Source: Paenibacillus sp. 1781tsa1 (GTDB lineage Bacteria; Bacillota; Bacilli; Paenibacillales; Paenibacillaceae). From it: 64,000 nt of DNA. The first letter of the stretch is position 1. The number at the start of each line of letters is the position of its first letter. The DNA is taken from the NCBI RefSeq assembly GCF_024159265.1, contig NZ_JAMYWY010000001.1:3224001-3288000 (forward strand). The letters run 5' to 3'. Below the pieces are notes generated by a model. The model saw only the letters and a list, made by a program, of their open reading frames with translations. It searched no databases and had not been told where the DNA came from. Made by a program: the position numbers and the translations under genes. This document shows, in pieces, positions 28,134 through 38,314 of the stretch.

Positions 28134-28238
28134 CTTTCTTTCCAGAGAGTAATTGCACAGATGTGGTTCCTTTGCGCCATAAGGCACAGATCGGGTTCAT
28201 TTGATCCTTGCAGTAGCAGTGCAATTATTCTATATTAT

Positions 28239-28268
28239 ACACAAATGTGCGATATCGCACGTATGTGT
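28239..28268. promoter_or_regulatory. 30-bp imperfect palindrome, probable TetR operator
   Basis: The central 14 bases GTGCGATATCGCAC are a perfect palindrome, extended by ACACA / TGTGT arms. It overlaps a minus-strand TATAAT (28234-28239) and lies in the intergenic space between the TetR and cupin genes. Confidence 0.8.
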
Positions 28269-28339
28269 GCAAAATATATTTTAGGTCATCTTAGGAACAG
28301 GACGTATTAATCCAAAAGATCATATTGGAGGTAAATAAA

Positions 28340-28747
28340 ATGGCTAAACATGAAGAAGTTCAACATGGAGTTATATTCCCAGTAGGAGAAAAAAACGAAG
28401 CATATGCACAATATTTTGTAGGGCAAAGTTATCTTCAATCCTTGGTTGCTGATCACAAAGTGAATGTGGGTGTTGGGAATGTGACGTTTGAACCGGGATG
28501 CCGAAATAACTGGCATATTCACCGCGGTGGATTTCAACTATTGTTAGTGACTGGTGGGGAAGGTTGGTACCAGGAAGAAGGGAAACCTGCTCAATTCCTA
28601 AAAGCCGGCGACGTTATCGTGACTCATGATGGTGTAAAACACTGGCATGGGGCCGCTAAAGATAGTTGGTTTGAACATATTGCGATTACTGCAGGTACAC
28701 CAGAGTGGCTGGAACCTGTTACAGATGAAGTTTACGGTAAGTTATAA
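28340..28747 (+). CDS. Cupin-domain protein
   Basis: 135 residues from ATG 28340 with GGAGGT upstream. A single cupin barrel is shown by WHIHRGGFQLLLVTGGEGWY (metal-binding His residues, near 55-74) and by DVIVTHDGVKHWHGA. Similar cupins accompany carboxymuconolactone decarboxylases and aldo-keto reductases in stress modules. The exact role is unknown. It is probably controlled by the divergent TetR protein. Confidence 0.9.
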   Translation: MAKHEEVQHGVIFPVGEKNEAYAQYFVGQSYLQSLVADHKVNVGVGNVTFEPGCRNNWHIHRGGFQLLLVTGGEGWYQEEGKPAQFLKAGDVIVTHDGVKHWHGAAKDSWFEHIAITAGTPEWLEPVTDEVYGKL

Positions 28748-28851
28748 AATAAAAGCTATGAATTGATTTTATCGAAAAGGTTACTCCTAATTTGTTACAT
28801 TAAAGGCTATTTAAGTTCAGCGAGATTGCTGATTCTTGTGTTGATCTGGGT

Positions 28852-28888
28852 GCCATCACTCTGAGTTTTAATCGAGTGATGGCCTCTT
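28852..28888 (+). terminator. Intrinsic terminator
   Basis: GCCATCACTC / GAGTGATGGC, a 10-bp perfect stem with a 12-base loop, followed by CTCTTTA. It lies about 100 bases after the cupin gene. Confidence 0.65.
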
Positions 28889-28991
28889 TACGTCTACGAA
28901 GTATCAATCTCCCTGACAGGTGAAAACCATGATATAGGTGGATTTAGTGAAGATTTATGTATACTTGGAGAAATTTCCAGAATAAAAACGC

Positions 28992-29040
28992 TTGTCAAAT
29001 TGAAAATAATATGATAATTTAATGTCTGTAACCGGTTACA
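28992..29040 (+). promoter_or_regulatory. rbs operon promoter and operator/cre
   Basis: TTGTCA (28992-28997) and an AT-rich -10 region (GATAAT or TAATTT, 29013-29020) are followed at once by the palindrome TGTAACCGGTTACA (29027-29040). That sequence fits the cre consensus TGWAANCGNTNWCA at every position and is also what a LacI-family RbsR would bind. Its position just after the -10 implies repression. Confidence 0.75.
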
Positions 29041-29057
29041 CATAAGGAGAGCAGCTC

Positions 29058-30047
29058 ATGACAACAATTAAAGACGTAGCTCAACTGGCTGGCGTATCTG
29101 TTGCCACCGTATCCAGAGTCATTAATGATAGAGGTTATGTACATGCCGACACGCGCAAGAAAGTGGAAGATGCTGTGAAGGCGCTTAACTTTTCGCCGAA
29201 TGAAGTGGCTCGCTCATTATATAAACGCAAGTCCAAACTGATTGGCCTGTTGTTGCCGGATATTGCCAACCCTTACTTCCCGCAGTTGGCCCGCGGTGTA
29301 GAGGACCGGATGCAGGAGCAGGATTACAGACTGATATTTGGAAATAGTGATGAGGATGAACGAAAGGAGCAGGATTACATCCAGACGTTTATCCAGAACA
29401 ATGTGGTCGGTGTAATCTCTTCAACGAACTACCCTCATTCTTCAATATATGAAAACCTGAAGATTCCCGTTGTGTTTCTGGATAGAACATCACTGGATCG
29501 TCCATCCGTGTATGCGGATGGTAGGGAAGGTGGAAGACTAGCTGCAAGGGAAATTATCAAACGCGGCAGTCGCCGGATCACAGTTATGCAGGGACCGTCA
29601 CAGATCAGACCAGCTCAGGATCGATTTGAAGGGGCGATTGAAATCATCCGTGATGCTGGGTTAGACTACCGGGTAATCCAGACGACCTCATTTTCAATTA
29701 ACGAGGCAGGTATATGGGCTGAAGAATTATTCAGGAAGTATGCGGACACAGACGGGGTGATTGCCAGCAATGACATCGCAGCCATGGCCGTACTGCATGA
29801 GGCATCACGAGTCGGAAGGAAGGTTCCTGATGACGTACAAGTGATTGGCTTCGATGATATTCCGATGAGCAGCCTGTTATCGCCGGCATTGTCCACCATC
29901 CATCAGCCAGCATACGAGATGGGAAGAGAAGCGGCGGGATTACTTATCCAGCTTGTGGAACAAGCTGCAATAGAGAACAAAAACATACAGTTGCCCGTAA
30001 GCTTCATCGAACGGGGCACTACGAGAAAGGTGAGATCAGATGGCTAA
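29058..30047 (+). CDS. rbsR: LacI-family repressor of the ribose operon
   Basis: 329 residues. The N-terminal LacI helix-turn-helix is TTIKDVAQLAGVSVATVSRV, with the hinge region EVARSLYKRKSKLIG, followed by a periplasmic-binding-like sugar domain (GLLLPDIANPYFPQLARGVE). It is first in the rbs operon and overlaps rbsK by eight bases. The operator at 29027-29040 just upstream suggests autorepression lifted by ribose or a phosphorylated form. Confidence 0.95.
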   Translation: MTTIKDVAQLAGVSVATVSRVINDRGYVHADTRKKVEDAVKALNFSPNEVARSLYKRKSKLIGLLLPDIANPYFPQLARGVEDRMQEQDYRLIFGNSDEDERKEQDYIQTFIQNNVVGVISSTNYPHSSIYENLKIPVVFLDRTSLDRPSVYADGREGGRLAAREIIKRGSRRITVMQGPSQIRPAQDRFEGAIEIIRDAGLDYRVIQTTSFSINEAGIWAEELFRKYADTDGVIASNDIAAMAVLHEASRVGRKVPDDVQVIGFDDIPMSSLLSPALSTIHQPAYEMGREAAGLLIQLVEQAAIENKNIQLPVSFIERGTTRKVRSDG

Positions 30048-30918
30048 AATATGTGTAATAGGAAGCAGTTCAATGGATCTGGTTGTTACTTCGTCAAGAC
30101 GGCCGGGGGCGGGTGAAACCGTTCTTGGAGACAGCTTCAAAACGGTTCCTGGTGGCAAAGGAGCCAATCAGGCTGTTGCCGCTGCACGACTGGGGGCCGA
30201 GGTTGCGATGATCGGCCGGGTAGGCGACGATACCTTTGGCAAAGATATTTTAGAGAACTTCAGAACAAATGCTGTAAATACGCAAAATGTGAAACCGGTT
30301 ACACATTTAGAAAGTGGAACGGCTCATATCATTCTTGCGGAAGGTGATAATAGTATCGTAGTGGTTGAAGCGGCAAATCGCGAAGTCACGCCTGCATATG
30401 TCGATGAAGCAGCGGAAGTGATCCGCAATGCAGATATCGTACTGATTCAGCAGGAAATCCCGGAGGAAACTGTTGTTCATGTCAGTGCAATGTGTGCTGA
30501 GTTCGGAACACCATTATTACTTAATCCAGCACCAGCGAGAAACTTGCCCCAAGAGGTTATTGATAACGCCGCATATATCACACCGAATGAGCATGAAGCC
30601 GAGATTTTGTTTCAGGGTATGAGTCCGGCACAGGCATTGCGCCAATATCCGAACAAACTGTTCATTACGGAGGGCAGTAAAGGGGTTCGTTATTTTGATG
30701 GCACAGAGGAAATTCTAGTCCCAACTTATAAGGTGGAGGCGGTCGATAGTACCGGTGCAGGGGATACGTTCAACGCTGCATTTGCAGTTGCTTTGGCTGA
30801 AGGCCAACCGTTGCAAGAGAGTATACGATTCGCTAATCGGGCTGCATCGTTGTCAGTCACCAAGTTCGGAGCGCAGGGCGGCATGCCGACGCGTGATGAA
30901 GTAGAGGAGAGCTTGTAA
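30040..30918 (+). CDS. rbsK: Ribokinase
   Basis: 292 residues of the PfkB family. The substrate motif [16 protein letters not shown] is near residues 37-52, and the C-terminal signature [17 protein letters not shown] contains the catalytic Asp of GAGD. It phosphorylates ribose to ribose 5-phosphate in the cytoplasm. The coding sequence contains a second cre/RbsR-like palindrome (30288-30305). Confidence 0.96.
   Translation: MAKICVIGSSSMDLVVTSSRRPGAGETVLGDSFKTVPGGKGANQAVAAARLGAEVAMIGRVGDDTFGKDILENFRTNAVNTQNVKPVTHLESGTAHIILAEGDNSIVVVEAANREVTPAYVDEAAEVIRNADIVLIQQEIPEETVVHVSAMCAEFGTPLLLNPAPARNLPQEVIDNAAYITPNEHEAEILFQGMSPAQALRQYPNKLFITEGSKGVRYFDGTEEILVPTYKVEAVDSTGAGDTFNAAFAVALAEGQPLQESIRFANRAASLSVTKFGAQGGMPTRDEVEESL
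30288..30305. promoter_or_regulatory. Second cre/RbsR-like box inside rbsK
   Basis: TGTGAAACCGGTTACACA contains TGAAACCGGTTACA, which fits the cre consensus at every position. It shares the 14 bases AACCGGTTACACAT with the operator region before rbsR. It lies about 1.26 kb downstream, a distance allowing a repression loop or a CcpA roadblock. Confidence 0.55.
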
Positions 30919-31319
30919 TGAAAAGAAATGGCATGTTGAATAGTCACATCTCCAAGATTCTGTCTGATCTGGGCCATACGGACATGATTGCGATTGCGGA
31001 TGCAGGTCTACCCGTACCGGACGGGGTTGTTAAAATCGATCTGGCCCTCAAACTGGGAACACCAAGTTTTCAGGAAGTGGTAGAGCTTATCGCAGAAGAT
31101 ATGGTCATTGAGAAAATTATTGTGGCAGAAGAAATTCGCGAAGGCAATCCTGTAGCTATGCAATTCATCACGGAGAAATTCGGTGAAGAAGCCATCGATG
31201 CTTCCGTCAGTCACGAACAATTCAAATTATTAACCCGGCAGGTGAAGGCGGTCATCCGCACAGGTGAAGCGACCCCTTATGCCAATTGCATTTTACAATC
31301 GGGAGTCCATTTCGGTTAA
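30918..31319 (+). CDS. rbsD: D-ribose pyranase
   Basis: 133 residues, normal length. The N-terminus contains [20 protein letters not shown] with the conserved catalytic His of the family, and the C-terminus ends in the typical [18 protein letters not shown]. It speeds conversion of beta-pyranose ribose into the furanose form used by ribokinase. ATG overlaps the rbsK stop (TAATG). Confidence 0.96.
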   Translation: MKRNGMLNSHISKILSDLGHTDMIAIADAGLPVPDGVVKIDLALKLGTPSFQEVVELIAEDMVIEKIIVAEEIREGNPVAMQFITEKFGEEAIDASVSHEQFKLLTRQVKAVIRTGEATPYANCILQSGVHFG

Positions 31320-31333
31320 AAGGAGGCTGCGTA

Positions 31334-32815
31334 ATGCACATTCAGATGCAAGGCATTCATAAAGCGTTTGGCACCAACCAGGTGCTAAGCGGAGTGGATT
31401 TTGAACTAAAAGATGGTGAAGTTCATGCCTTAATGGGGGAGAATGGAGCCGGTAAATCCACTCTGATGAACATTCTGATTGGTCTCCATGAGCGAGATCA
31501 GGGAACCATTACGATAGACGGAGAAGAAAACTATTTTGCAAGTCCGAAGGAAGCAGAGAAGTTAGGTATCACTTTTATACATCAGGAGCTAAACGTATGG
31601 CCTGAAATGACAGTCCTGGATAATCTCTTTATTGGTAAGGAAATGACATCATCCTTCGGGCTACTTAATACAAGACAGATGAAAGCGCTTGCCAAAGAAC
31701 AGTTTGAAAAGCTATCCGTTCACATCCCATTGGAACGTCCTGCGGGAGAATGCTCTGTCGGGCAGCAGCAGATGATTGAAATCGCCAAAGCACTTATGAC
31801 AGATGCCAAGGTTATCATTATGGACGAGCCAACAGCGGCACTCACGGAGCGCGAGATACAGAAACTGTTTGGTGTAATCAGCTCACTGAAGAAGGACGGA
31901 GTATCCATCGTGTATATTTCTCACCGCATGGAGGAGATATTCACAATCTGTGACCGGATTACCATTATGCGTGACGGCAGAACGGTAGACACTCAGCCAA
32001 TTCCACAGACAAGCTTTGATGAAGTGGTACGGAAAATGGTAGGTCGTGAACTTACCGAGCGTTATCCTGTCCGGAATCCTTCTTATGGTGAAGTTGTGCT
32101 GGAAGTAAGGAATGCAAGCAGCAAAGGGTTGTTCGAGAATATTAACTTCACCGTGAGAGCGGGAGAAATACTCGGTTTCTCAGGACTTATGGGTTCTGGA
32201 CGAACCGAGATCATGAGAACCATCTTTGGTTTGGATTCGTTGGATTGCGGTGAAATCTTCATCCGCGGCAAAAAAGTGAACATTCGTAAACCGGCAGATG
32301 CAGTGAAACATGGAATCGGGTTTATTACTGAAGACCGCAAGGATGAGGGGCTGGTATTAGACTTTTCTATTCGCGAGAATATGGCGTTGACGAATCTGTT
32401 CAGTTTCTCCAACAAAGGTTTCATCTCAGCTTCGAAAGAACAAGACTTCGTAGATACATTGATCAAACGTCTCCAGATCAAAACGCAATCCTCCGAGACG
32501 GCGGCAAGGAATCTATCCGGGGGTAACCAGCAGAAGGTGGTTATCGCGAAATGGGTTGGTATCGGTCCAAGCGTACTTATCCTGGATGAACCTACACGCG
32601 GAGTGGATGTCGGAGCGAAGCGCGAAATCTATGAATTGATGAATGAACTTACAGACCGTGGGGTTGCAATCATCATGGTATCGTCGGAGCTACCTGAAGT
32701 GCTTGGCATGAGCGACCGAATCGCAGTTGTGCATGAAGGACACATCAGTGGCGAGGTTGCAAGGGAAGTAGCAACACAAGAACACATTATGACATTGGCC
32801 ACAGGGGGACAGTGA
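31334..32815 (+). CDS. rbsA: Ribose ABC transporter ATP-binding protein
   Basis: 493 residues from ATG 31334, with AAAAGGAGG upstream. It contains two fused ABC domains. The first has Walker [10 protein letters not shown], signature [14 protein letters not shown] and Walker [12 protein letters not shown]. The second has a degenerate P-loop (GLMGSGRTE), signature [14 protein letters not shown] and Walker [12 protein letters not shown]. The degenerate second P-loop is normal for RbsA/MglA proteins. Confidence 0.96.
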   Translation: MHIQMQGIHKAFGTNQVLSGVDFELKDGEVHALMGENGAGKSTLMNILIGLHERDQGTITIDGEENYFASPKEAEKLGITFIHQELNVWPEMTVLDNLFIGKEMTSSFGLLNTRQMKALAKEQFEKLSVHIPLERPAGECSVGQQQMIEIAKALMTDAKVIIMDEPTAALTEREIQKLFGVISSLKKDGVSIVYISHRMEEIFTICDRITIMRDGRTVDTQPIPQTSFDEVVRKMVGRELTERYPVRNPSYGEVVLEVRNASSKGLFENINFTVRAGEILGFSGLMGSGRTEIMRTIFGLDSLDCGEIFIRGKKVNIRKPADAVKHGIGFITEDRKDEGLVLDFSIRENMALTNLFSFSNKGFISASKEQDFVDTLIKRLQIKTQSSETAARNLSGGNQQKVVIAKWVGIGPSVLILDEPTRGVDVGAKREIYELMNELTDRGVAIIMVSSELPEVLGMSDRIAVVHEGHISGEVAREVATQEHIMTLATGGQ

Positions 32816-32816
32816 T

Positions 32817-33788
32817 ATGACAACAATGCAGGAAAACAAAACGGCTAAAAGCGGCTTCCGTTTCTCAAGCGTGATACAAAAATTGGGACCGCTGCTCGGC
32901 TTAATCATTCTTATTCTCATCGTATCGGTGTTGAATCCAAGTTTCTTGGAACCGCTTAATATCTTGAATTTATTGCGTCAAGTCTCGATTAATGCGCTGA
33001 TTGCCTTCGGTATGACGTTTGTTATCCTGACGGGTGGAATTGATCTGTCCGTTGGATCGATCCTGGCTTTATCCAGTGCTTTTGTAGCAAACATGATGTT
33101 GTCCGGTCTGGATCCAATCTTGTCCATCATTATCGGTGTAGCACTCGGTGGTGTCATGGGTATGGTGAACGGATTGATGATTACCAAAGGCAGAATGGCT
33201 CCGTTTATCGCTACATTGGCAACCATGACAATATTCAGAGGATTAACGTTGGTGTACACCAATGGTAATCCAATTACAGGACTCGGGGATAACCTGTTGT
33301 TCCAACTGTTCGGCCGTGGATACCTGCTGGGCATTCCGGTACCTGCAATCACGATGCTGATTACCTTCATGATTCTATGGATTATTTTGCATAAAACGGC
33401 TTTTGGCCGCAAAACGTACGCTATCGGTGGTAATGAGAAAGCTTCTATTATCTCGGGTATCAAAGTTAATCGCGTGAAAATTATGATCTACTCCCTCACA
33501 GGGATGCTCGCTGCTCTGGCAGGTGCAATCTTGACATCTCGCTTGAATTCAGCGCAACCAACGGCCGGTACATCCTATGAGCTGGATGCAATCGCAGCAG
33601 TTGTATTGGGTGGTACAAGTCTTGCTGGAGGACGTGGACGAATCGTCGGTACCCTGATCGGTGTTCTGATTATCGGCGTACTGAATAATGGATTGAACTT
33701 GCTCGAAGTAAACTCATTCTACCAAATGGTTGTAAAAGGTATCGTCATTGCCATTGCTGTCCTGCTGGACCGCAAGAAAACAGCATAA
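32817..33788 (+). CDS. rbsC: Ribose ABC transporter permease
   Basis: 323 residues, hydrophobic throughout, with the family core GMTFVILTGGIDLSVGSILA near residues 62-81 and LGGTSLAGGRGRIVGTLIGV near the end. It forms the membrane channel with RbsA and RbsB. The start is one base after the rbsA stop; a second in-frame ATG three codons later is also possible. Confidence 0.95.
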   Translation: MTTMQENKTAKSGFRFSSVIQKLGPLLGLIILILIVSVLNPSFLEPLNILNLLRQVSINALIAFGMTFVILTGGIDLSVGSILALSSAFVANMMLSGLDPILSIIIGVALGGVMGMVNGLMITKGRMAPFIATLATMTIFRGLTLVYTNGNPITGLGDNLLFQLFGRGYLLGIPVPAITMLITFMILWIILHKTAFGRKTYAIGGNEKASIISGIKVNRVKIMIYSLTGMLAALAGAILTSRLNSAQPTAGTSYELDAIAAVVLGGTSLAGGRGRIVGTLIGVLIIGVLNNGLNLLEVNSFYQMVVKGIVIAIAVLLDRKKTA

Positions 33789-33801
33789 GGAGAGAATATA
33801 T

Positions 33802-34734
33802 ATGAAAAAGTGGACGTTAACACTCGTAAGTATGCTGATGATCATTGTTCTGGCCGGGTGCTCTCTGGAGCCACCGGAATGGGCCAAACCTGACCCTTCC
33901 AAAAGTAACGGACAGAAGAAAATAGGTTTGTCGATATCTACCCTAAACAATCCATTCTTTGTATCACTGAAGGATGGAGTCATGGCTGAAGCCAAAAAAC
34001 AGGGAGTGCAGGTCATTGTGGTTGATGCACAGAATGATTCGGCCAAACAAACCAATGATGTGGATGATCTCATTCAGCAAGGCGTCAGTGCACTTCTGAT
34101 TAATCCTGCTGACTCTGCGGCGATCTCCACAGCGGTTCAATCGGCCAATAGTGTGGGCATTCCCGTGATCACGCTGGATCGCTCCGCAGACAAAGGCGAA
34201 GTGGCAGCATTAGTAGCATCGGATAATGTTAAGGGTGGACGCATGGCAGCGGAATACTTCGTGGAACAACTCGGTGAAGGAGCCAAAGTCATTGAACTTG
34301 AGGGTGTGCCTGGCGCTTCTGCAACAAGAGAACGGGGTAAAGGCTTCCACGAAGTGGCTGACAAGCAACTCGATGTGGTTTCCAAACAATCTGCTGATTT
34401 TGATCGGTCCAAAGGATTGAATGTCATGGAGAACTTGCTACAAGGTAATCCTGACGTGCAGGCAGTATTTGCCCATAATGATGAGATGGCACTTGGTGCG
34501 ATTGAAGCGATTCAAAGCTCAGGTAAAGACATTCCGGTCATCGGATTCGACGGCAATGATGATGCAATCAAATCCATTAAAGATGGGAAATTGACGGCAA
34601 CAGTCGCTCAGCAGCCTGTACTGATTGGCCAACTGGCGCTGCAAGCAGCTCTGGATGTGCTCAGTGGCAAGCAGGTGGAGCCATCGATTCCGGCTGAATT
34701 GAAGCTGGTAACTAAGGAAAATGTGAACGAGTAA
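33802..34734 (+). CDS. rbsB: Ribose-binding lipoprotein
   Basis: 310 residues from ATG 33802 (AAGGAGAG upstream). Lipobox VLAGC places the lipid-modified residue at Cys20. The sugar-binding fold opens with IGLSISTLNNPFFVSLKDGV and contains NDEMALGAIEAI and IGFDGNDDAI, typical of RbsB. It delivers ribose to RbsAC. It is last in the operon; a terminator follows at 34787. Confidence 0.96.
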   Translation: MKKWTLTLVSMLMIIVLAGCSLEPPEWAKPDPSKSNGQKKIGLSISTLNNPFFVSLKDGVMAEAKKQGVQVIVVDAQNDSAKQTNDVDDLIQQGVSALLINPADSAAISTAVQSANSVGIPVITLDRSADKGEVAALVASDNVKGGRMAAEYFVEQLGEGAKVIELEGVPGASATRERGKGFHEVADKQLDVVSKQSADFDRSKGLNVMENLLQGNPDVQAVFAHNDEMALGAIEAIQSSGKDIPVIGFDGNDDAIKSIKDGKLTATVAQQPVLIGQLALQAALDVLSGKQVEPSIPAELKLVTKENVNE

Positions 34735-34786
34735 ATCATCATAAAACATGTTTCTTCGTTATGGACATGAACATAGAATTAAACCA

Positions 34787-34811
34787 AGCCGCTAATTTAG
34801 CGGCTTTTTTA
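34787..34811 (+). terminator. Intrinsic terminator of the ribose operon
   Basis: AGCCGCT-AATTT-AGCGGCT followed by TTTTTT, of the same hairpin type as those at 24928 and 26395. Confidence 0.85.
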
Positions 34812-34892
34812 TATTTTAAAATTGTGAGGGTATCGGTTTAATTAGATTATTGGCTTTTAAAAGCTCACGAAAGGTGGCCCAATTGAATTGTA

Positions 34893-34935
34893 GGCTCTTT
34901 TGAAGTTTTGGACTGCTCCAAAAGAGTCCTTTTGG
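34893..34935 (+). ncRNA. Candidate leader with alternative hairpins
   Basis: CCAAAAG (34918-34924) can pair with CTTTTGG downstream (34929-34935), or its CCAAAA part can pair upstream in TTTTGGA / TCCAAAA (34906-34912 with 34917-34923). A third option pairs CTCTTTTG (34895-34902) with CAAAAGAG (34919-34926). These structures exclude one another, as in attenuators, but a DNA operator is equally possible. Confidence 0.3.
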
Positions 34936-35043
34936 ATATGTATAACCAATCCATTTGTTGGTACACTTGCATGACGTTCTACACATTCAATACATAAGGA
35001 GGAGCAATCTCAATTAACCCACATTCCTAGGCGGAATAGAAAG

Positions 35044-35799
35044 ATGGTGGCTGATATGAAACATCTAGTAGAAGAAAATCTTCAAGCTGTAAGACAGCAA
35101 ATGGCATTGGCCTGCCAGGCTTCAGGTCGCAACATAGAGGACATCAAGTTGTTGCTCGCGACCAAAACGGTACCGCTTGAGAAACTAGAGATAGCTATTC
35201 AATCAGGTGAAGTTCTATTCGGAGAAAACAAAGCTCAGGAACTTCGGGACAAATTTCCACTTATGCAGCAACACGAACAGGTGGAATGGCATTTTATCGG
35301 ACATCTGCAAACGAATAAAGTAAAGGACGTTGTCAAATATGTAACGCTCATCCATTCTGTAGATCGTCTGAAACTGGGTCAGGCGTTACATAACCAGCTT
35401 CTCAAAGAGAATAAGACTTTAGATATTCTTGTGCAAATTAATACGTCCTACGAAGAAAGTAAATTTGGTGCCTCTCCAGAAACAGCCGCCGAGCTTGTAG
35501 AGCAGTTAACTCAATTCGAAACGTTAAACGTGAAAGGCTTAATGACCATTGGAAAACTGAATGCGACGAACGAAGAAACACGGCATTGTTTTCGTTTGTT
35601 AAACCGTATTCGCACTCAGATTAAAGAGAAAAACATCCCACGTGTTGAAATGGATATTCTGTCGATGGGCATGTCCGGTGATTTCAAAGTCGCCATTGAA
35701 GAAGGAGCTACAGTGATCCGTGTAGGAACAAGTGTATTTGGCCCACGATATTTACCGGACGAGTATTACTGGAATGAAAACACACGCATCGATGATTAG
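35044..35799 (+). CDS. YggS/YlmE-family PLP-binding homeostasis protein
   Basis: 251 residues; ATG 35044 follows AGGCGGA, with an alternative ATG at 35056. The alanine-racemase N-terminal fold is present with PLP lysine K41 in LLLATKTVP, the conserved GENKAQEL and HFIGHLQTNKVKDV, and C-terminal SMGMSGDFKVAIEEGATVIR. The family holds PLP and balances its supply; it has no known catalytic activity. It is first of three same-strand genes with a transporter and SHMT. Confidence 0.94.
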   Translation: MVADMKHLVEENLQAVRQQMALACQASGRNIEDIKLLLATKTVPLEKLEIAIQSGEVLFGENKAQELRDKFPLMQQHEQVEWHFIGHLQTNKVKDVVKYVTLIHSVDRLKLGQALHNQLLKENKTLDILVQINTSYEESKFGASPETAAELVEQLTQFETLNVKGLMTIGKLNATNEETRHCFRLLNRIRTQIKEKNIPRVEMDILSMGMSGDFKVAIEEGATVIRVGTSVFGPRYLPDEYYWNENTRIDD

Positions 35800-35818
35800 G
35801 TGAGAGGAAGTGTTAAAT

Positions 35819-37024
35819 ATGAAGACAGCAACCCCTTCGTTACGTGGTTGTGATTTGATATCGCCGGTCATAGCCGCTTTAATATCCGTAATTGTTAATT
35901 ACGGGGGTACATTTATTCTTGTGTTTCAAGCTGCAAAAGTGGCTGGTTTAAGCCCGGAAATGACCACTTCCTGGATTTGGTCCATCTCGATTGGGGTAGG
36001 AGTAACGGGAATCTGGCTCAGTTATCGATACAAGGAACCGATTATTACAGCCTGGTCTACACCGGGTGTGGCGTTTCTCGTTTCAGCATTAGCGGTAACC
36101 CCTTATCCAGAAGCAATTGGCGCTTACATGATTTCGGCAGTCGGATTTATTATTTTGGGTTGGTCAGGCATGTTTGAACGTTTCGTTCGAATTATTCCCC
36201 CAGGCATCGCCTCCGGATTGTTAGCAGGTATTTTGCTACAGTTTGGAATATCGGCCTTTGGAGGGGCGAAGGTAGATCCTTTGCTTGTGATTGTACTGTT
36301 TGCAGGCTATATCGTGCTAAGAAGGTTTACTTCCCGTTACGCCATTGTTGGCATATTGGCAATCGGTTTGCTTTATTTGATATGCATGGGAAAAACAGAC
36401 TTCAGTACGATCCAATTGGCGGTCGCATCGCCTGTATTTGTTGTTCCAGCATTTTCGTTAAATGCTTTACTTGGCGTTGCGCTACCGCTGTTCATTATTA
36501 CTTTGACAGGGCAATATATGCCCGGAATGCTTGTTCTGCGTAATGATGGATTCAAGACAAGTGCCAATCCCATTTTGGCTGTAACAGGTTTGGGTTCGCT
36601 TCTTGCAGCTCCATTCGGATCACATGCCTTTAACGTGGCAGCTATTACAGCAGCGATTTGTACAGGGAAAGATGCACATGAGGATTCTACAAAGCGGTAT
36701 ATTGCAGGAATTGCTTGTGGTGTTTTTTATATTTTTGTCGGCATTTTTGGCGTAACATTAGCTGCACTGTTTTTAATTCTTCCTGCTACCTTTATTGCAA
36801 CATTAGCGGGATTGGCCTTACTTGGAACCATTGGTGGCAGTCTTGCCAATGCATTAACGGACCTTAAGGGACGTGAAACTGCATTGATTACGTTTTTGGC
36901 GACAGCAGCGAATGTGACTTTACTTGGCGTTGGTGGTGCATTTTGGGGACTGTTTGCAGGAATGATGGCACATCTACTGATGAATATTAAATTTCCCAAA
37001 AAACACGTTGGATTGAATAGATAA
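35819..37024 (+). CDS. BenE-type membrane transporter
   Basis: 401 residues from ATG 35819 (GAGAGGAAG upstream). About twelve membrane helices and BenE-like segments are present: [13 protein letters not shown] at the start, [10 protein letters not shown] in the middle, and [18 protein letters not shown] near residue 275. Named members import benzoate, but the family is poorly tested. Neighbours that bind or use PLP suggest a vitamin B6 or amino-acid related substrate here; this is inference. Confidence 0.88.
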   Translation: MKTATPSLRGCDLISPVIAALISVIVNYGGTFILVFQAAKVAGLSPEMTTSWIWSISIGVGVTGIWLSYRYKEPIITAWSTPGVAFLVSALAVTPYPEAIGAYMISAVGFIILGWSGMFERFVRIIPPGIASGLLAGILLQFGISAFGGAKVDPLLVIVLFAGYIVLRRFTSRYAIVGILAIGLLYLICMGKTDFSTIQLAVASPVFVVPAFSLNALLGVALPLFIITLTGQYMPGMLVLRNDGFKTSANPILAVTGLGSLLAAPFGSHAFNVAAITAAICTGKDAHEDSTKRYIAGIACGVFYIFVGIFGVTLAALFLILPATFIATLAGLALLGTIGGSLANALTDLKGRETALITFLATAANVTLLGVGGAFWGLFAGMMAHLLMNIKFPKKHVGLNR

Positions 37025-37049
37025 CTATAATTCTGAGAGGAAGATGTTC

Positions 37050-38294
37050 ATGAAACATTTGGAGAAGCAAGATAAAGTAGTAGAAAGTGCTGTCCAGCAA
37101 GAGCTTGCACGGCAGCGGAATACGATTGAACTGATTGCATCAGAGAATTTTGTGAGTCAAGCTGTGATGGAAGCAACGGGTACGGTGTTCACCAATAAAT
37201 ACGCGGAGGGCTATCCGGGCAGAAGGTATTATGGTGGGTGTGAGCACGTTGATACGGTCGAAGAGATTGCCAATTGCCGCCTTAAAGCGCTTTTTGGAGC
37301 TGAACATGCTAATGTGCAGCCTCACTCCGGTGCTCAGGCAAACATGGCTGTTTATTTTGCCTCGGTGGAGATCGGTGACACAATCCTTGGCATGAATTTA
37401 TCCCATGGTGGTCATTTAACACACGGAAGTCCTGTTAATTTTTCAGGGAGATTGTACAATTTTGTTCCATACGGTGTCGATGCACAAACGGGCCTTATTG
37501 ACTTTGACGAAGTACGTAAACTTGCTCATAAGTATCGTCCACGCATGATCGTTGCAGGTGGAAGTGCATACACGCGGACCATTGAGTTTGAATTATTTGC
37601 CCAGATTGCCTCCGAAGTGGGAGCGCTTTTCTTTGTAGATATGGCTCATATAGCAGGAATTGTTGCCGCAGGTTTGCATCCTAACCCGGTACCACATGCA
37701 CATTTTGTTTCAACTACCACACATAAGACCTTACGAGGACCACGAGGGGGAGCTATTTTGTGCCGGGAGGCGTGGGCACAGTCGATCGACAAAGCTGTAT
37801 TCCCGGCAATTCAGGGTGGTCCATTCATGCACGTCATAGCGGGGAAAGCGGTGGCATTCGGTGAGGCATTACAACCCGATTTCACCTCATATATGGAGAG
37901 TGTTCTGGATAACGCCAAAGTATTGGCAGAAACATTAATTAATGAAGGACTCTCCCTTGTATCAGGGGGAACAGATAATCATATGGTGTTGGTTGACTTA
38001 CGAACCATCGACCTTACAGGCAAAGAAGCCGAAGCCATACTTGATGAAGCAGGAATCACGGCAAATAAAAATGCAATCCCCCACGATACGGCAAGCCCAT
38101 TGGTCACGAGCGGTATTCGATTTGGGACTCCCGCTATGACGTCCAGAGGACTTGGAGCCAGGGAAATGAAAGAAATCGGTCAGCTTATAGGGCTTGCTTT
38201 CAAAAATCCAAAGAGTTCGAAGGTGAAAAATCAGATATTAGGAAGTGTACGCGAAATCACTTCGCAATTCCCTCTATATGAAGACCTTAAATAG
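37050..38294 (+). CDS. glyA: Serine hydroxymethyltransferase
   Basis: 414 residues from ATG 37050, giving the usual MKHLEKQD opening. PLP is bound by K226 in [30 protein letters not shown] and [15 protein letters not shown] are fully conserved. It converts serine and tetrahydrofolate to glycine and methylene-tetrahydrofolate. The usual housekeeping copy in Bacillota lies in another context, so this may be a second copy with a special role, such as another hydroxy-amino acid. SAYTR (172-176) has Thr where Bacillus GlyA has Pro. Confidence 0.94.
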   Translation: MKHLEKQDKVVESAVQQELARQRNTIELIASENFVSQAVMEATGTVFTNKYAEGYPGRRYYGGCEHVDTVEEIANCRLKALFGAEHANVQPHSGAQANMAVYFASVEIGDTILGMNLSHGGHLTHGSPVNFSGRLYNFVPYGVDAQTGLIDFDEVRKLAHKYRPRMIVAGGSAYTRTIEFELFAQIASEVGALFFVDMAHIAGIVAAGLHPNPVPHAHFVSTTTHKTLRGPRGGAILCREAWAQSIDKAVFPAIQGGPFMHVIAGKAVAFGEALQPDFTSYMESVLDNAKVLAETLINEGLSLVSGGTDNHMVLVDLRTIDLTGKEAEAILDEAGITANKNAIPHDTASPLVTSGIRFGTPAMTSRGLGAREMKEIGQLIGLAFKNPKSSKVKNQILGSVREITSQFPLYEDLK

Positions 38295-38314
38295 TAACAG
38301 CAGACATATCTGTA

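Larger units (their letters stand above)
28748..29057. other. Intergenic region before the ribose operon
   Basis: 310 bases without a gene. It holds the cupin terminator (28852-28888) and, near its right end, the rbs promoter and operator. I see nothing else. Confidence 0.7.
34735..35043. other. Intergenic region and structured leader before the YggS-like gene
   Basis: 309 bases without a gene. After the rbs terminator it holds a hairpin-forming segment (34893-34935) with mutually exclusive pairings, then a possible -10 (TATAAC, 34941-34946). A strong AGGAGGAG lies at about 34999, 45 bases before the gene start and without a matching frame. Confidence 0.5.

Noticed and set aside
34812..35043. 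Tetrahydrofolate or glycine riboswitch before the YggS/SHMT unit
   Set aside because: I could not find the conserved core of either class; only alternative hairpins are seen.
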